This document shows, in pieces, positions 1 to 7,368 of a stretch of 8,369 bases of DNA. Position numbers and translations under genes: made by a program. Positions within the stretch are counted from its first letter, which is position 1; each line of letters opens with the position of its first letter. Location of the stretch: positions 1 through 8,369 of the forward strand of contig DHVO01000059.1 of assembly GCA_002412705.1 (NCBI GenBank). The letters are read 5' to 3'. A model generated the notes under the pieces. It was not told the origin of the DNA, searched no databases, and worked only from the letters and a program-made list of their open reading frames with translations. Origin of the DNA: Bacteroidales bacterium UBA5206 (GTDB lineage: Bacteria > Bacteroidota > Bacteroidia > Bacteroidales > Tenuifilaceae).

Positions 1-33
1 CTAAAATGGCCTTATTAACACCCTGTATTGAAA

Positions 34-1452
34 ATGAAGATTTTACTTACTGGTGTAACTGGGTATATAGGCAAGCGGCTGTTACCCGTTCTTGTGGCTC
101 ATGGCCACAAGGTTGTTTGCGTGGTGCGCGATAGGAACCGACTTTCGTTGCCCCCATCCATTGTTCCGTTGGTTGATGTTGTTGAGGCCGATTTTTTTCA
201 AAAGGAGACGCTGCAAGCAATCCCTTTGGATATTGATGCTGCCTACTACCTGATTCACTCCATGTCCACCTCCGAGAAGTTTATGGAGATGGAGCAGCAG
301 TGCGCCGTAAACTTTCGCGAGGCTATTGAACGTACCTCTGCTAAACAGGTTATTTACCTAAGTGGTATAGTTAACGATGCCGCGCTATCCTATCATCTTA
401 GCTCAAGAAAAATGGTTGAGGATGCGCTGCAAAGCGATAAGTACAGCTTAACTACGCTAAGGGCTGGTATTATTGTGGGATCAGGAAGTGCCTCCTTTGA
501 AATTATGCGGGACCTAGTGGAGAAGCTACCCATAATGATTGCCCCCAAGTGGCTACGCACCCTTTGCCAACCCATTGGCGTTGCCGATGTAATCCGATTT
601 CTGGATGCATCCCTGCTTAACCAGCAAACTTTTAACAGGAACTTTGATATTGGTGGCCCGGATATCCTCTCATATAAGGATATGCTCCTAGGCTACGCAA
701 GGGTTAGGAGAATAAAGCGAAGCATTTTTATTGTTCCCGTGATGACCCCAAAGCTATCGTCGTACTGGCTTTACTTTATTACCTCAACATCGTTTAAACT
801 GGCATCGGCGCTAGTTGATAGCATGAAGGTTGAGGTTGTGTGCCGAGATAATGAAATAAATCAGATTTTGGGGATTACCCCAATGTCGTATAGTCAGGCA
901 ATAGAGCGTGCGCTGGCGGTGATTGACGATAATCAGATTGTATCCAGCTGGAAGGATGCGTTTTCCAGTAGCAATTTGAACTTTAGGATATCCGATTTTC
1001 TTAGCGTTCCATCGCATGGCTGCTTTAAGGATAAAAAGAGTTACAGGGTGGCTTCTCACGAGAAGTGTGTGGCAAACATATGGAGCATTGGTGGCTCAAA
1101 GGGGTGGTACTTTGCCAATTGGCTCTGGCTGGTGAGGGGCTTTATCGATAAGCTTTTTGGTGGAGTTGGGCTCCGCAGGGGACGTACCCATAGCACAGAG
1201 ATTGCTCCTGGCGACGCCATCGATTTTTGGCGCGTACTCTATGCAAACAAGGAGGAGTCTAGGCTGCTGCTTTATGCCGAGATGAAGCTCCCCGGTGAGG
1301 CTTGGCTTGAATTTAAGGTTAAGGGAGGTAGGCTTTTTCAGGTAGCAACTTTTCGTCCCAAGGGATTACTGGGGCGCCTGTACTGGATAATGCTTTACCC
1401 TGCCCATATCTTTATTTTCAGAATAATGGCAAGGCGAATTGCTACAACTTAG
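34..1452 (+). CDS. Atypical SDR-family NAD(P)-binding protein with C-terminal DUF2867 domain (YbjT-like)
   Basis: A 472-residue protein, probably an NAD(P)-dependent oxidoreductase or a dinucleotide-binding protein of the atypical (NmrA/YbjT-like) SDR group. The substrate cannot be read from the sequence. The N-terminus opens with a Rossmann strand and glycine loop, TGVTGYIG (residues 6-13). Arginines at 32 and 34, after strand 2, would suit NADP. YYLIHSM (71-77) and VIYLSG (106-111) are the next Rossmann strands. Where classical SDRs have YxxxK there is HLSSR (121-125), so the usual catalytic Tyr/Lys pair is missing; related atypical members show the same pattern. Residues about 335-470 fit DUF2867, with IGGSKGWYFANWLW (352-365) and a GLRRGR turn (379-384). 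Total length matches SDR plus DUF2867 proteins of about 475 residues. No signal peptide is seen, so it is probably cytosolic. The ATG at 34 puts the first beta strand right at the N-terminus; a TTG two codons upstream (28) is possible but less likely. Family assignment is firm, function is not. Confidence 0.9.
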   Translation: MKILLTGVTGYIGKRLLPVLVAHGHKVVCVVRDRNRLSLPPSIVPLVDVVEADFFQKETLQAIPLDIDAAYYLIHSMSTSEKFMEMEQQCAVNFREAIERTSAKQVIYLSGIVNDAALSYHLSSRKMVEDALQSDKYSLTTLRAGIIVGSGSASFEIMRDLVEKLPIMIAPKWLRTLCQPIGVADVIRFLDASLLNQQTFNRNFDIGGPDILSYKDMLLGYARVRRIKRSIFIVPVMTPKLSSYWLYFITSTSFKLASALVDSMKVEVVCRDNEINQILGITPMSYSQAIERALAVIDDNQIVSSWKDAFSSSNLNFRISDFLSVPSHGCFKDKKSYRVASHEKCVANIWSIGGSKGWYFANWLWLVRGFIDKLFGGVGLRRGRTHSTEIAPGDAIDFWRVLYANKEESRLLLYAEMKLPGEAWLEFKVKGGRLFQVATFRPKGLLGRLYWIMLYPAHIFIFRIMARRIATT

Positions 1453-1471
1453 GGTTTACTTGCGATGATTG

Positions 1472-1503
1472 TTTGAAGCTTTCAGAATTATCATGTAAAT
1501 TTA
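1472..1503 (+). promoter_or_regulatory. Possible Bacteroidetes-type promoter for the DUF5362-like gene
   Basis: TTTG at 1472-1475 is followed after 20 bases by TAAATTTA at 1496-1503. The latter matches the Bacteroidetes -7 consensus TAnnTTTG at all fixed positions except the last. The spacing is close to that reported for Bacteroides -33/-7 elements. It lies about 40 bases before the ATG at 1543, in a 90-base gap. The region is AT-rich, so a chance match is possible. Confidence 0.33.
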
Positions 1504-1542
1504 AACTGTATTTTAAATCTTATTTAACCTAATTTTTTTATA

Positions 1543-1965
1543 ATGGATTCTTTTAACTCAAACTCACCTGTTGAGCTAACCGAAGGGGCAATTGCTCATA
1601 TTTCAGGTATTCGTAAGTGGACAAAATTTTTATCAATTCTAGGTTTTGTTTTTATTGGTTTAATGGTGGTTCTAATTCCTGTAATGATAGCCTCCACAAG
1701 TACCATGGGGCTTTATGGTGTTGGTGCGTTTTCCGCCATTCCGTTTATCATTATTATTGCGTTGTATGTGTATCCCATTTATACGCTATACATGTTCTCA
1801 AAGCATTCAAAACTTGCTGTTGAGGGGCGCAATGCCAATCAGTACGAAATAGCCTTTAAGTTCCTTAAGCAGCACTATCAGTTTATGGGTATTTTGGCAA
1901 TTATTGTTTTAAGCATATATGCAGTCATGTTACTGTTTGGACTTCTGTTTGCCGCATTTGTATAG
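1543..1965 (+). CDS. DUF5362-like small integral membrane protein
   Basis: A 140-residue inner-membrane protein of unknown function. The polar N-terminus (1-26) is followed by hydrophobic helices at about 27-50, 58-83 and 113-139. Between helices 2 and 3 lies a basic, amphipathic stretch (about 84-112) containing FKFLKQHYQF, typical of the DUF5362 proteins seen in Bacteroidota. The pattern of three helices plus an amphipathic linker, together with the length, supports that assignment from memory; no active-site residues are evident. The leader before the ATG is T-rich with no Shine-Dalgarno sequence. A possible promoter lies upstream at 1472-1503 and a strong terminator at 1981-2005, so the gene is probably a single transcription unit. 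The reading is confident as a gene and moderate as a family. Confidence 0.82.
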   Translation: MDSFNSNSPVELTEGAIAHISGIRKWTKFLSILGFVFIGLMVVLIPVMIASTSTMGLYGVGAFSAIPFIIIIALYVYPIYTLYMFSKHSKLAVEGRNANQYEIAFKFLKQHYQFMGILAIIVLSIYAVMLLFGLLFAAFV

Positions 1966-1980
1966 CATTATCTTTTTATG

Positions 1981-2005
1981 ACGGGCAGGGGTACCTGCCC
2001 GTTTT
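1981..2005 (+). terminator. Intrinsic terminator after the DUF5362-like gene
   Basis: A perfect 9-bp stem, ACGGGCAGG (1981-1989) with CCTGCCCGT (1994-2002), closes a GGTA loop and runs directly into a short T tract (2002-2005, then CT-rich). It starts 15 bases after the stop at 1965. The GC-rich stem in an AT-rich gap makes this the clearest regulatory structure in the window. Confidence 0.88.
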
Positions 2006-2124
2006 CTATTTCTATTGAATTTTAATTTAGCGCTATTTTAAATAGTAGTATATGTGTGGTAGCGTAATGTTTCATTTATTGTTAGGGGATATTTATTATT
2101 TGTATCAATTATAATCAATCAATT

Positions 2125-3594
2125 ATGCAAATATCATCTATGCAAAAATCGTTATTAGCTTTTGCCATTCTATGTTTTACAATGCTATCCTGCTTACAAA
2201 GGCAAGCACCTAAGGTAACCGTAACGGGGGAGTTTACAGGCGAAATTCCCAATCAGGTTTTTGTTGTTAACCCACTAGTAAACTCTGTGTATTGGGGCTT
2301 TGCCGATACCCTTGAAGTGGATTCGTTGGGTAGGTTTCAGTTGGATTTTGATAATTACAAACCCTCGTTTGTAAAATTTTTGAATCCTATATATAAAACT
2401 ATTGCTGTTGATGCTGGGCAGCAGTATGCAATTAATATCTATAAGCAGAATGACTCCCTATCATTTACTTTTACGGGGAAAACCAGCGCGTTTCAACAGT
2501 TCTGGCAATCGCTTCCAAATCCAGGTCATCCGCAGCTTGCGGCAATGCAGTACCGAGCCGTAAAGCCCTATAAAGTGAGGCTGCTGCTAGACTCTTTGCT
2601 TGCCCATGAGGTTAATGGGTTAACCCAGTTTTATAACGATAAGGTTATATCAAAAGACCTTTTAAATCTTTGTGTGCTTGATAGGACTGTATATTACAGC
2701 ACCATTGCCGGAACAGTTGCTGCTTTTATGTTTATGGACGAGTATGTTGCTAGCGGTGGTGCCGTATCCGATTCTACTCTTGAATTTTGGGAAAGTGCAG
2801 TAACTGCAGTACCTCTATCAGATTCCTTACTACTGAAATCTGCATGGGCTTACTACTACATTGAGAGTTATTTAACTTATAAGAATCGTATAGCAAGTAA
2901 CTTTTCATGGGACACGTTGAAGCAGGCAAGAGCAGAGGGTACTTATCATACATACTTGTTGAACCAAGCGCAAGAGCACTTAACTGGTGCAGTTCTCGAG
3001 TTTTATAACGCAGCTTATTTGTTTTCTGCATCCAATCAGAAGCGCTTTGAGGCAGAACTTATACCTCTATTTGAACGGTATAAAAACCAGTACCCCAATA
3101 GTTCCTATACAAAGTATATAGAACCGCTTGTGGCAGATATTGTACTATACAAACAGAGTTCTCTCAAGAGGTTGAGCGCCGAGGTTTTTATTTTGGATAA
3201 TGATAGTATAAACTCTTTTGCTGCTTTACTAAAGCCCTTTCGGGGCAAAAAGGTTTTTGTTGATGTTTGGGCTTCGTGGTGCAGCTCCTGTTTAGATGAT
3301 TTTTCTGGGGTTCAGCTTTGCAATGAGGCTTTGCGCAAGCATGCTGTTGAGATGCTGTATATATCTGTTGATGATGATAAAAGGGCCGATCAGTGGCTTG
3401 CCGCAGTAAAGCACTACAACTTGAATGGGGTTCATGTTAGGGCAAATTCAAATCTTCACACCGATTTACGCTGGTTACTAAGTCAGAATCAAGGATTGGT
3501 TATCCCCCAGTATATTCTTGTTGCCCAAGATGGCAACGTGTTGTTTATCGCCGATTCACCAAAACATATAATTACCTATTTAGAAAATAATTAG
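2125..3594 (+). CDS. TlpA-like thioredoxin-fold lipoprotein
   Basis: A 489-residue secreted protein, probably a membrane-anchored thiol-disulfide oxidoreductase of the TlpA/ResA type common in Bacteroidota. The N-terminus has a hydrophobic signal segment (residues 7-22) ending in MLSC, so Cys23 is the likely lipidated residue, though the lipobox is not ideal. The residues after Cys23 (LQRQ) lack the acidic pattern of Bacteroidota surface-export signals, favouring a periplasmic location. Residues about 30-118 are beta-rich and resemble the DUF4369-type N-terminal domain. Residues about 120-345 form a long, mostly helical middle region. The thioredoxin domain occupies about 352-489, with WCSSC at 385-389 (active cysteines 386 and 389) and a probable cis-proline at 461 in VIPQYIL. 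Two starts are possible: the ATG at 2125, or the ATG at 2140, which gives a compact 18-residue signal peptide beginning MQKSLL. Redox partners are unknown. The next gene follows after 8 bases, so the two are probably co-transcribed. Confidence 0.9.
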   Translation: MQISSMQKSLLAFAILCFTMLSCLQRQAPKVTVTGEFTGEIPNQVFVVNPLVNSVYWGFADTLEVDSLGRFQLDFDNYKPSFVKFLNPIYKTIAVDAGQQYAINIYKQNDSLSFTFTGKTSAFQQFWQSLPNPGHPQLAAMQYRAVKPYKVRLLLDSLLAHEVNGLTQFYNDKVISKDLLNLCVLDRTVYYSTIAGTVAAFMFMDEYVASGGAVSDSTLEFWESAVTAVPLSDSLLLKSAWAYYYIESYLTYKNRIASNFSWDTLKQARAEGTYHTYLLNQAQEHLTGAVLEFYNAAYLFSASNQKRFEAELIPLFERYKNQYPNSSYTKYIEPLVADIVLYKQSSLKRLSAEVFILDNDSINSFAALLKPFRGKKVFVDVWASWCSSCLDDFSGVQLCNEALRKHAVEMLYISVDDDKRADQWLAAVKHYNLNGVHVRANSNLHTDLRWLLSQNQGLVIPQYILVAQDGNVLFIADSPKHIITYLENN

Positions 3595-3602
3595 ACTGAC
3601 TT

Positions 3603-4196
3603 ATGGATGCTAAAGTTCTTCTTCGATTTGGGGTTTTATCTCCTGTAGCCTTTTGGCTCACTATTTTTGCCTGTGGCATCTTTTTACCTGATTATAGCCA
3701 TTTAACTCGTATGGTGAGTGAACTAGGTGAACAGGGCGTTTTAACACAGTACTATTTTACATTTGGACTTGTTGTTGTGGCGTTGTTTAGCGTTCCTTTT
3801 ATTATAGCACTGCAAAAGGAGTGTAGGGCAAGAGGTTTGCATATGCTCCCTGTGCTTATTCTCTGGCTATTTACCTTATCCATTTTGGGTGCTGGCATTT
3901 TTCCATACCCAACCTACTTGCACGGTTTGCTTGGCTCTCCCTCAATGCTATTGTTTTTGTCGCCTTTGCTAGCACTAGTGCTTTGGCCTCATAAAAAGAT
4001 TTCTGGGGTTAGGTTGCTATCGGGTGTTGCGCTAGTGCTTATGCTTCTTGGGTTTACCATTTTTATACCCGATATCCTCCAAAACCTCTTTGGAGTAAAG
4101 CAGAGGGTGTTTCACCTTGCTTGGACTGTGTGGTTTGTATCACTTTGGTTTATGTTCCGCAAAAGCGATACGGATAGGGTTTTGCCTCCCGCATAG
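3603..4196 (+). CDS. DUF998-like six-helix membrane protein
   Basis: A 197-residue polytopic membrane protein. Hydrophobic helices fall at about 9-28, 51-70, 80-99, 110-128, 136-155 and 167-186. The signature of the DUF998 family can be seen in the first loop (MVSELGEQG, residues 37-45, equivalent to the 'SELG' motif), in GIFPYP followed by a histidine (98-107), and in KQRVF before the last helix (166-170). The length is usual for the family. Function is not established; conserved charged or polar residues sit in the loops rather than forming an obvious catalytic set. It begins 8 bases after the thioredoxin lipoprotein's stop, with no terminator between, so it is likely the second gene of that operon. 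No Shine-Dalgarno sequence is visible. Confidence 0.86.
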   Translation: MDAKVLLRFGVLSPVAFWLTIFACGIFLPDYSHLTRMVSELGEQGVLTQYYFTFGLVVVALFSVPFIIALQKECRARGLHMLPVLILWLFTLSILGAGIFPYPTYLHGLLGSPSMLLFLSPLLALVLWPHKKISGVRLLSGVALVLMLLGFTIFIPDILQNLFGVKQRVFHLAWTVWFVSLWFMFRKSDTDRVLPPA

Positions 4197-4296
4197 AGTC
4201 TTCAATGCTGAGCAGGATTCCCTTGCATGTTTTACTAGTTGCAATTGGAGGGTGTTGCCATAGTTGCTAGGCTATAGGATGCTGGATATTTTCGTG

Positions 4297-4332
4297 GCAG
4301 GTACTGCTTGCTTGCATTAAAATGCTACCTGC
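4297..4332. repeat. Interrupted inverted repeat in the 4197-4406 gap
   Basis: GCAGGTA (4297-4303) pairs with TACCTGC (4326-4332). Inside, GCAT (4314-4317) pairs with ATGC (4322-4325) around a TAAA loop, leaving a one-sided 10-base bulge. No T tract follows, so it is a poor candidate for an intrinsic terminator of the upstream operon. It may be a structured RNA element or chance. Confidence 0.35.
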
Positions 4333-4348
4333 TGTTGCTCTATCAATC

Positions 4349-4382
4349 AAAAGGGTTAATTTCGTTATTTCGCAATCCTTTT
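4349..4382. repeat. Inverted repeat just upstream of the 693-residue protein gene
   Basis: AAAAGGGTT (4349-4357) pairs with AATCCTTTT (4374-4382). This gives nine pairs including one G-U, around a 16-base loop that holds two TTTCG-like copies. It ends 24 bases before the ATG at 4407, a position suited to an operator or a leader hairpin. No canonical TAnnTTTG promoter was found in this gap. Confidence 0.4.
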
Positions 4383-4406
4383 AGGTACAAACATTAATTA
4401 ACAAGC

Positions 4407-6488
4407 ATGAAAAGAGTAACTGGTCTCCTTATCCCGTTTGCCATTTTGGTAATTATTATCTCCGCATCAGGTTTGTTAACCATCGATTTAATTAGAGGCC
4501 TCGAAGTGAGGTCGGCTTGGCTTATCCCTGCTTTAGCCTATTCGTTAGCAGGAAGTTTTATAGTGCTTTTTAGTGCTCTGGCAATTAGGCCTTTTGTTGT
4601 AGAAAGGCGGGGGTGGGTAAAAGTTCTTTTGCTAATTGGCTATATCCTTTTCTGCTCAATATTGGCGTTTATACTTGTAACCGAAAGGGGTTTTGCACCT
4701 TTTCTTTTTTACTTTCTAATTTCGTTGCTGGTTGTTGGTGTTGCCGTTATAGGGTTACTGCTGTTTTACCGTAAGGATAAGTGGCATAGAGTACTTTTTG
4801 CTATCCACAATGCAATATTTGGGCTAGTGGCTGTTGCAATACTCATTTTTCTTGTGGAGGAGATAGATCCACTTAGGATTAGAGAGGATTTATACGTTAA
4901 GTACGAAACTCCCGATAAGGGTTTAAAAGTTGTTGCGCAGGGTCGAGCCGATAACCCCAACTACTATCTTATTTCGCACGATTGGGGTTTTGTGCGTATG
5001 CGCGAATCGTTTTATGGTGAGCTCCCCAATGGCACTTGGCGTATGTTTAATCCAAAAGGAGAACCCATTGCACTGCTAACAGTTAGGGATGGTGCGGTGC
5101 TAAACCGGAAACTGATTCTCCCTGTAAACACTTTTGTGGTAAGCGATAGCTACGAGCTGGCAAAGCTAATTCAGGATAAGGGCGATTCCGATACGCTAAC
5201 TATTCTGGTTGATGGCGACGTTGAACTGGCTGAGCCCATTAGCATTTTTCATAAGTCTAACATAATACTAGACAAGGCTCCCCATTCTAGCAGTTCGCTT
5301 CTTAGGGCGCGTTCGGGGGCTTGTGTTGCCATTGATGGTTCAAGTAACGTGGTTATTCAAAACCTATCGTTGGTTGCTGAGTCGTCTCCCGAGGTGGTGT
5401 CTGTAAATACGTCGGGTTATGTGCTAGTTTCTAGGTGCGATATCGCAGGCGGGGTGAGGCAGGCGGTGGGTGTTGACTCTCAGTCGGAGAATATATCCAT
5501 TCGCGAGAACCATATCTCCAATTTTGGCTCTCATTGCATAGCAGGCTACACATTCAATACCTTTGTTGATGCCAACACCTTTTCACAGAATGGGAAAAAG
5601 GAATCGGTATGGAGCATTAAGTTTTACGATAAGCATTACACCGATTCTATTCCCTATGGACTGCTGGAGCGGGCCTTGTTGGAGTTTGATAACGATTACT
5701 ATGAGGATATACCAGAGTCGGTTGTTCTTTGGGGGAATAGCTATCCTAAAGTGGAGGGGACGCTGGATTTGCTAATAGATGTGTTCGACATATACTCCTT
5801 GCTCTCCGATTTTTCCAAGTCTGTTTATAGCCCTAACTTTTATGGCGATTATCCCTATTGCACCGATTTTGTGAGCTACTTAATGGGCGAGCCCCTGTTT
5901 GCGTCCTATGGCAAGGGTGATATTGATAGCTGGTTTTGGGGGTCGGACGGGTACTTAAAGTTTTACATGGTTAACCCGCAGTTTTTTAGAGCTATGCGGG
6001 CTAAGGTTAGGGTAAATGGGCTTCAGCCTATAAATGGTGAGCCGCTGCAAAAAATATACAGCCTGCTATTTAGTAAGGTTTTTAGGGGGTATTACAATGC
6101 CTACCTTTTTCTGCAGGACTTGGAGGCTATGCAGAGCAACATTTCTCGCTACAAGGAGTTTGTGGACTCAGGTGGTTGGGATGTTGACCTCTTTGTTTTT
6201 CATCATATAGTAAAGCCTAGGCTGCCAATGGTTAGCACGGTTTACTACTCCAATACCGACGAGGGCTACACCGAAGATGCCACTTCCTTGGGGCCGTTTT
6301 ACCAAAAGTCCAAGCTGGATTTAAGCCTATGCACCGTTATGCTTGCTGGCGAGGAGGTAAACGCTAAGGCTCTTTCTAAAATGGTATCCTTTTGGTTGCG
6401 ACGCAATATGGATGGGTCGGCACAGGAGATATTCCTAACAATGGAGCACTTTATGAATGAACTGGATAGGGAATGGATTCGGCGTTAG
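4407..6488 (+). CDS. Multi-domain membrane protein: five TM helices, MORN-like stretch, beta-helix, unknown C-terminus
   Basis: A 693-residue protein I do not recognise as a whole. Five hydrophobic helices lie at about 5-27, 37-60, 70-91, 97-121 and 129-150. Basic residues flank the predicted cytoplasmic ends (K2 R3; R61, R67, R68; RKDKWHR at 122-128), so by the positive-inside rule the remaining 540 residues lie outside the cytoplasm. Residues about 203-225 (YGELPNGTWRMFNPKGE, 203-219) resemble a MORN-variant repeat. Residues about 262-395 are short beta repeats with Asn/Ser/Val turns, such as SNIILDK (284-290), SNVVIQNL (313-320) and ENISIREN (361-368), as in right-handed parallel beta-helix proteins of the pectate-lyase type. 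No lyase catalytic set is evident, so binding is as likely as catalysis. Residues 400-693 are rich in Tyr, Phe and Trp and match nothing I know. The gene overlaps its downstream neighbour by 16 bases. It is intact, with codon use like the rest of the window. Confidence 0.85.
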   Translation: MKRVTGLLIPFAILVIIISASGLLTIDLIRGLEVRSAWLIPALAYSLAGSFIVLFSALAIRPFVVERRGWVKVLLLIGYILFCSILAFILVTERGFAPFLFYFLISLLVVGVAVIGLLLFYRKDKWHRVLFAIHNAIFGLVAVAILIFLVEEIDPLRIREDLYVKYETPDKGLKVVAQGRADNPNYYLISHDWGFVRMRESFYGELPNGTWRMFNPKGEPIALLTVRDGAVLNRKLILPVNTFVVSDSYELAKLIQDKGDSDTLTILVDGDVELAEPISIFHKSNIILDKAPHSSSSLLRARSGACVAIDGSSNVVIQNLSLVAESSPEVVSVNTSGYVLVSRCDIAGGVRQAVGVDSQSENISIRENHISNFGSHCIAGYTFNTFVDANTFSQNGKKESVWSIKFYDKHYTDSIPYGLLERALLEFDNDYYEDIPESVVLWGNSYPKVEGTLDLLIDVFDIYSLLSDFSKSVYSPNFYGDYPYCTDFVSYLMGEPLFASYGKGDIDSWFWGSDGYLKFYMVNPQFFRAMRAKVRVNGLQPINGEPLQKIYSLLFSKVFRGYYNAYLFLQDLEAMQSNISRYKEFVDSGGWDVDLFVFHHIVKPRLPMVSTVYYSNTDEGYTEDATSLGPFYQKSKLDLSLCTVMLAGEEVNAKALSKMVSFWLRRNMDGSAQEIFLTMEHFMNELDREWIRR

Positions 6489-7345
6489 CACTTAAAAAGC
6501 GATTAGACTCTGGCGAGCAGGTTGATTTGGCGCAAGCGCAATCGGCTCTTGCCGACTCTATGCTTTTGGCGGAGCTACTGTCCGATTTCGATTTTAATAT
6601 CCTTAACCTATTAAATAGGCTAACTGAGATTGCTGAGATTCCTTTAGCCAGTAGCATAGAGCAGGTAAGGAAATGGACTAGTACGCTTGCCGATATGTCC
6701 TTTACTGGCGATGGTTTTTCCATAACTGGGAAAAGTAACGATATACTGTCGTGCTACAACTCAATGGTTGTAAGTGTACTGCTTCGATTGGGCTATCATG
6801 ATACCGCACGGATAAAAGCAGGAGTGGAGTGGGTACTGCGTTACCAGAACTTTTCCAGGGGCGCAGCCAACCGATGGAGCGGTACTTGGGTAAAAAAGTA
6901 TGGTGGATGCTTAAAATCAACTCCGTGCTACATAGGTGTTGTAAAGGCCGCCGTTGCTCTAACCGATTATAAGAAGTATCTACCGCCACAGCTTTCCCTT
7001 CCCAATGCCGATATGCAACTGCAACAGGCGTTAGAGTACATTCTTTCCCATAATCTTTATAAGCGGCAAAATAGTGACGAGCCAATTACCCCATACATTA
7101 GCAAGCTAACCTACCCCTTCTCTTACAAAACAAATGTTGTGGAGATACTCAGGTTAATGCAGGATAATGGGCTCGCTGGCGATTCCCGCTGCAACGCTGC
7201 AAAACAGCTAATACGCACAAAGCAGCACAGCAATGGTTACTGGCGTGTAAACAGCTCATACCTGCCCAAATGCTGGGTGCTATTTGATAAACCCCGTGAG
7301 CAGGGTTACTGGCTTAGCCACGAAATAGAGAAGTTGATTTGGTAA
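6473..7345 (+). CDS. Alpha/alpha-toroid-like soluble protein (prenyltransferase/terpenoid cyclase-like fold)
   Basis: A 290-residue protein with no signal peptide or membrane helix, so probably cytosolic. The first 75 residues are helical. From about 85 on the pattern recalls alpha/alpha-toroid proteins (prenyltransferase or squalene-cyclase type): a helix with YNSMVVSVLLRLGY (95-108), then AGVEWVLRYQ (116-125), a Gly/Trp-rich turn with W135 and W139, and GGCLKSTPCYIGVVKA (144-159). A last repeat holds HSNGYWRV (252-259), a QxxxGxW-like turn. Paired cysteines at 146 and 152 could bind metal or lie in a pocket; the DxDD motif of cyclases is absent, so enzymatic activity is uncertain. The fold is assigned by pattern only. 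The ATG at 6473 is the first in frame after a TGA at 6458-6460, giving a 16-base overlap with the upstream gene and suggesting translational coupling. The next gene starts 23 bases after its stop. Confidence 0.8.
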   Translation: MDSALALKKRLDSGEQVDLAQAQSALADSMLLAELLSDFDFNILNLLNRLTEIAEIPLASSIEQVRKWTSTLADMSFTGDGFSITGKSNDILSCYNSMVVSVLLRLGYHDTARIKAGVEWVLRYQNFSRGAANRWSGTWVKKYGGCLKSTPCYIGVVKAAVALTDYKKYLPPQLSLPNADMQLQQALEYILSHNLYKRQNSDEPITPYISKLTYPFSYKTNVVEILRLMQDNGLAGDSRCNAAKQLIRTKQHSNGYWRVNSSYLPKCWVLFDKPREQGYWLSHEIEKLIW

Positions 7346-7368
7346 TAATCTTTAAATAGTATAATTCG

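Noticed and set aside
1..33. Possible tail of an upstream + strand gene (a frame ending with TAA at 16-18)
   Set aside because: Only five codons would be visible, too few to support a gene.
2033..2045. AT-rich palindrome CTATTT-T-AAATAG between the terminator and the thioredoxin lipoprotein gene
   Set aside because: It is short and made almost only of A and T in an AT-rich gap. It is likely by chance and 80 bases from the start codon.
2094..2102. TATTATTTG as a possible -7 promoter element for the thioredoxin lipoprotein gene
   Set aside because: The spacer between TA and TTTG is three bases rather than two, and no -33 TTTG lies at a suitable distance.
6702..7085. A 127-residue open frame on the - strand
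   Set aside because: It is antisense to the toroid-like protein, whose + strand translation shows conserved-looking Gly/Trp/Cys motifs. The antisense product has no recognisable domain.
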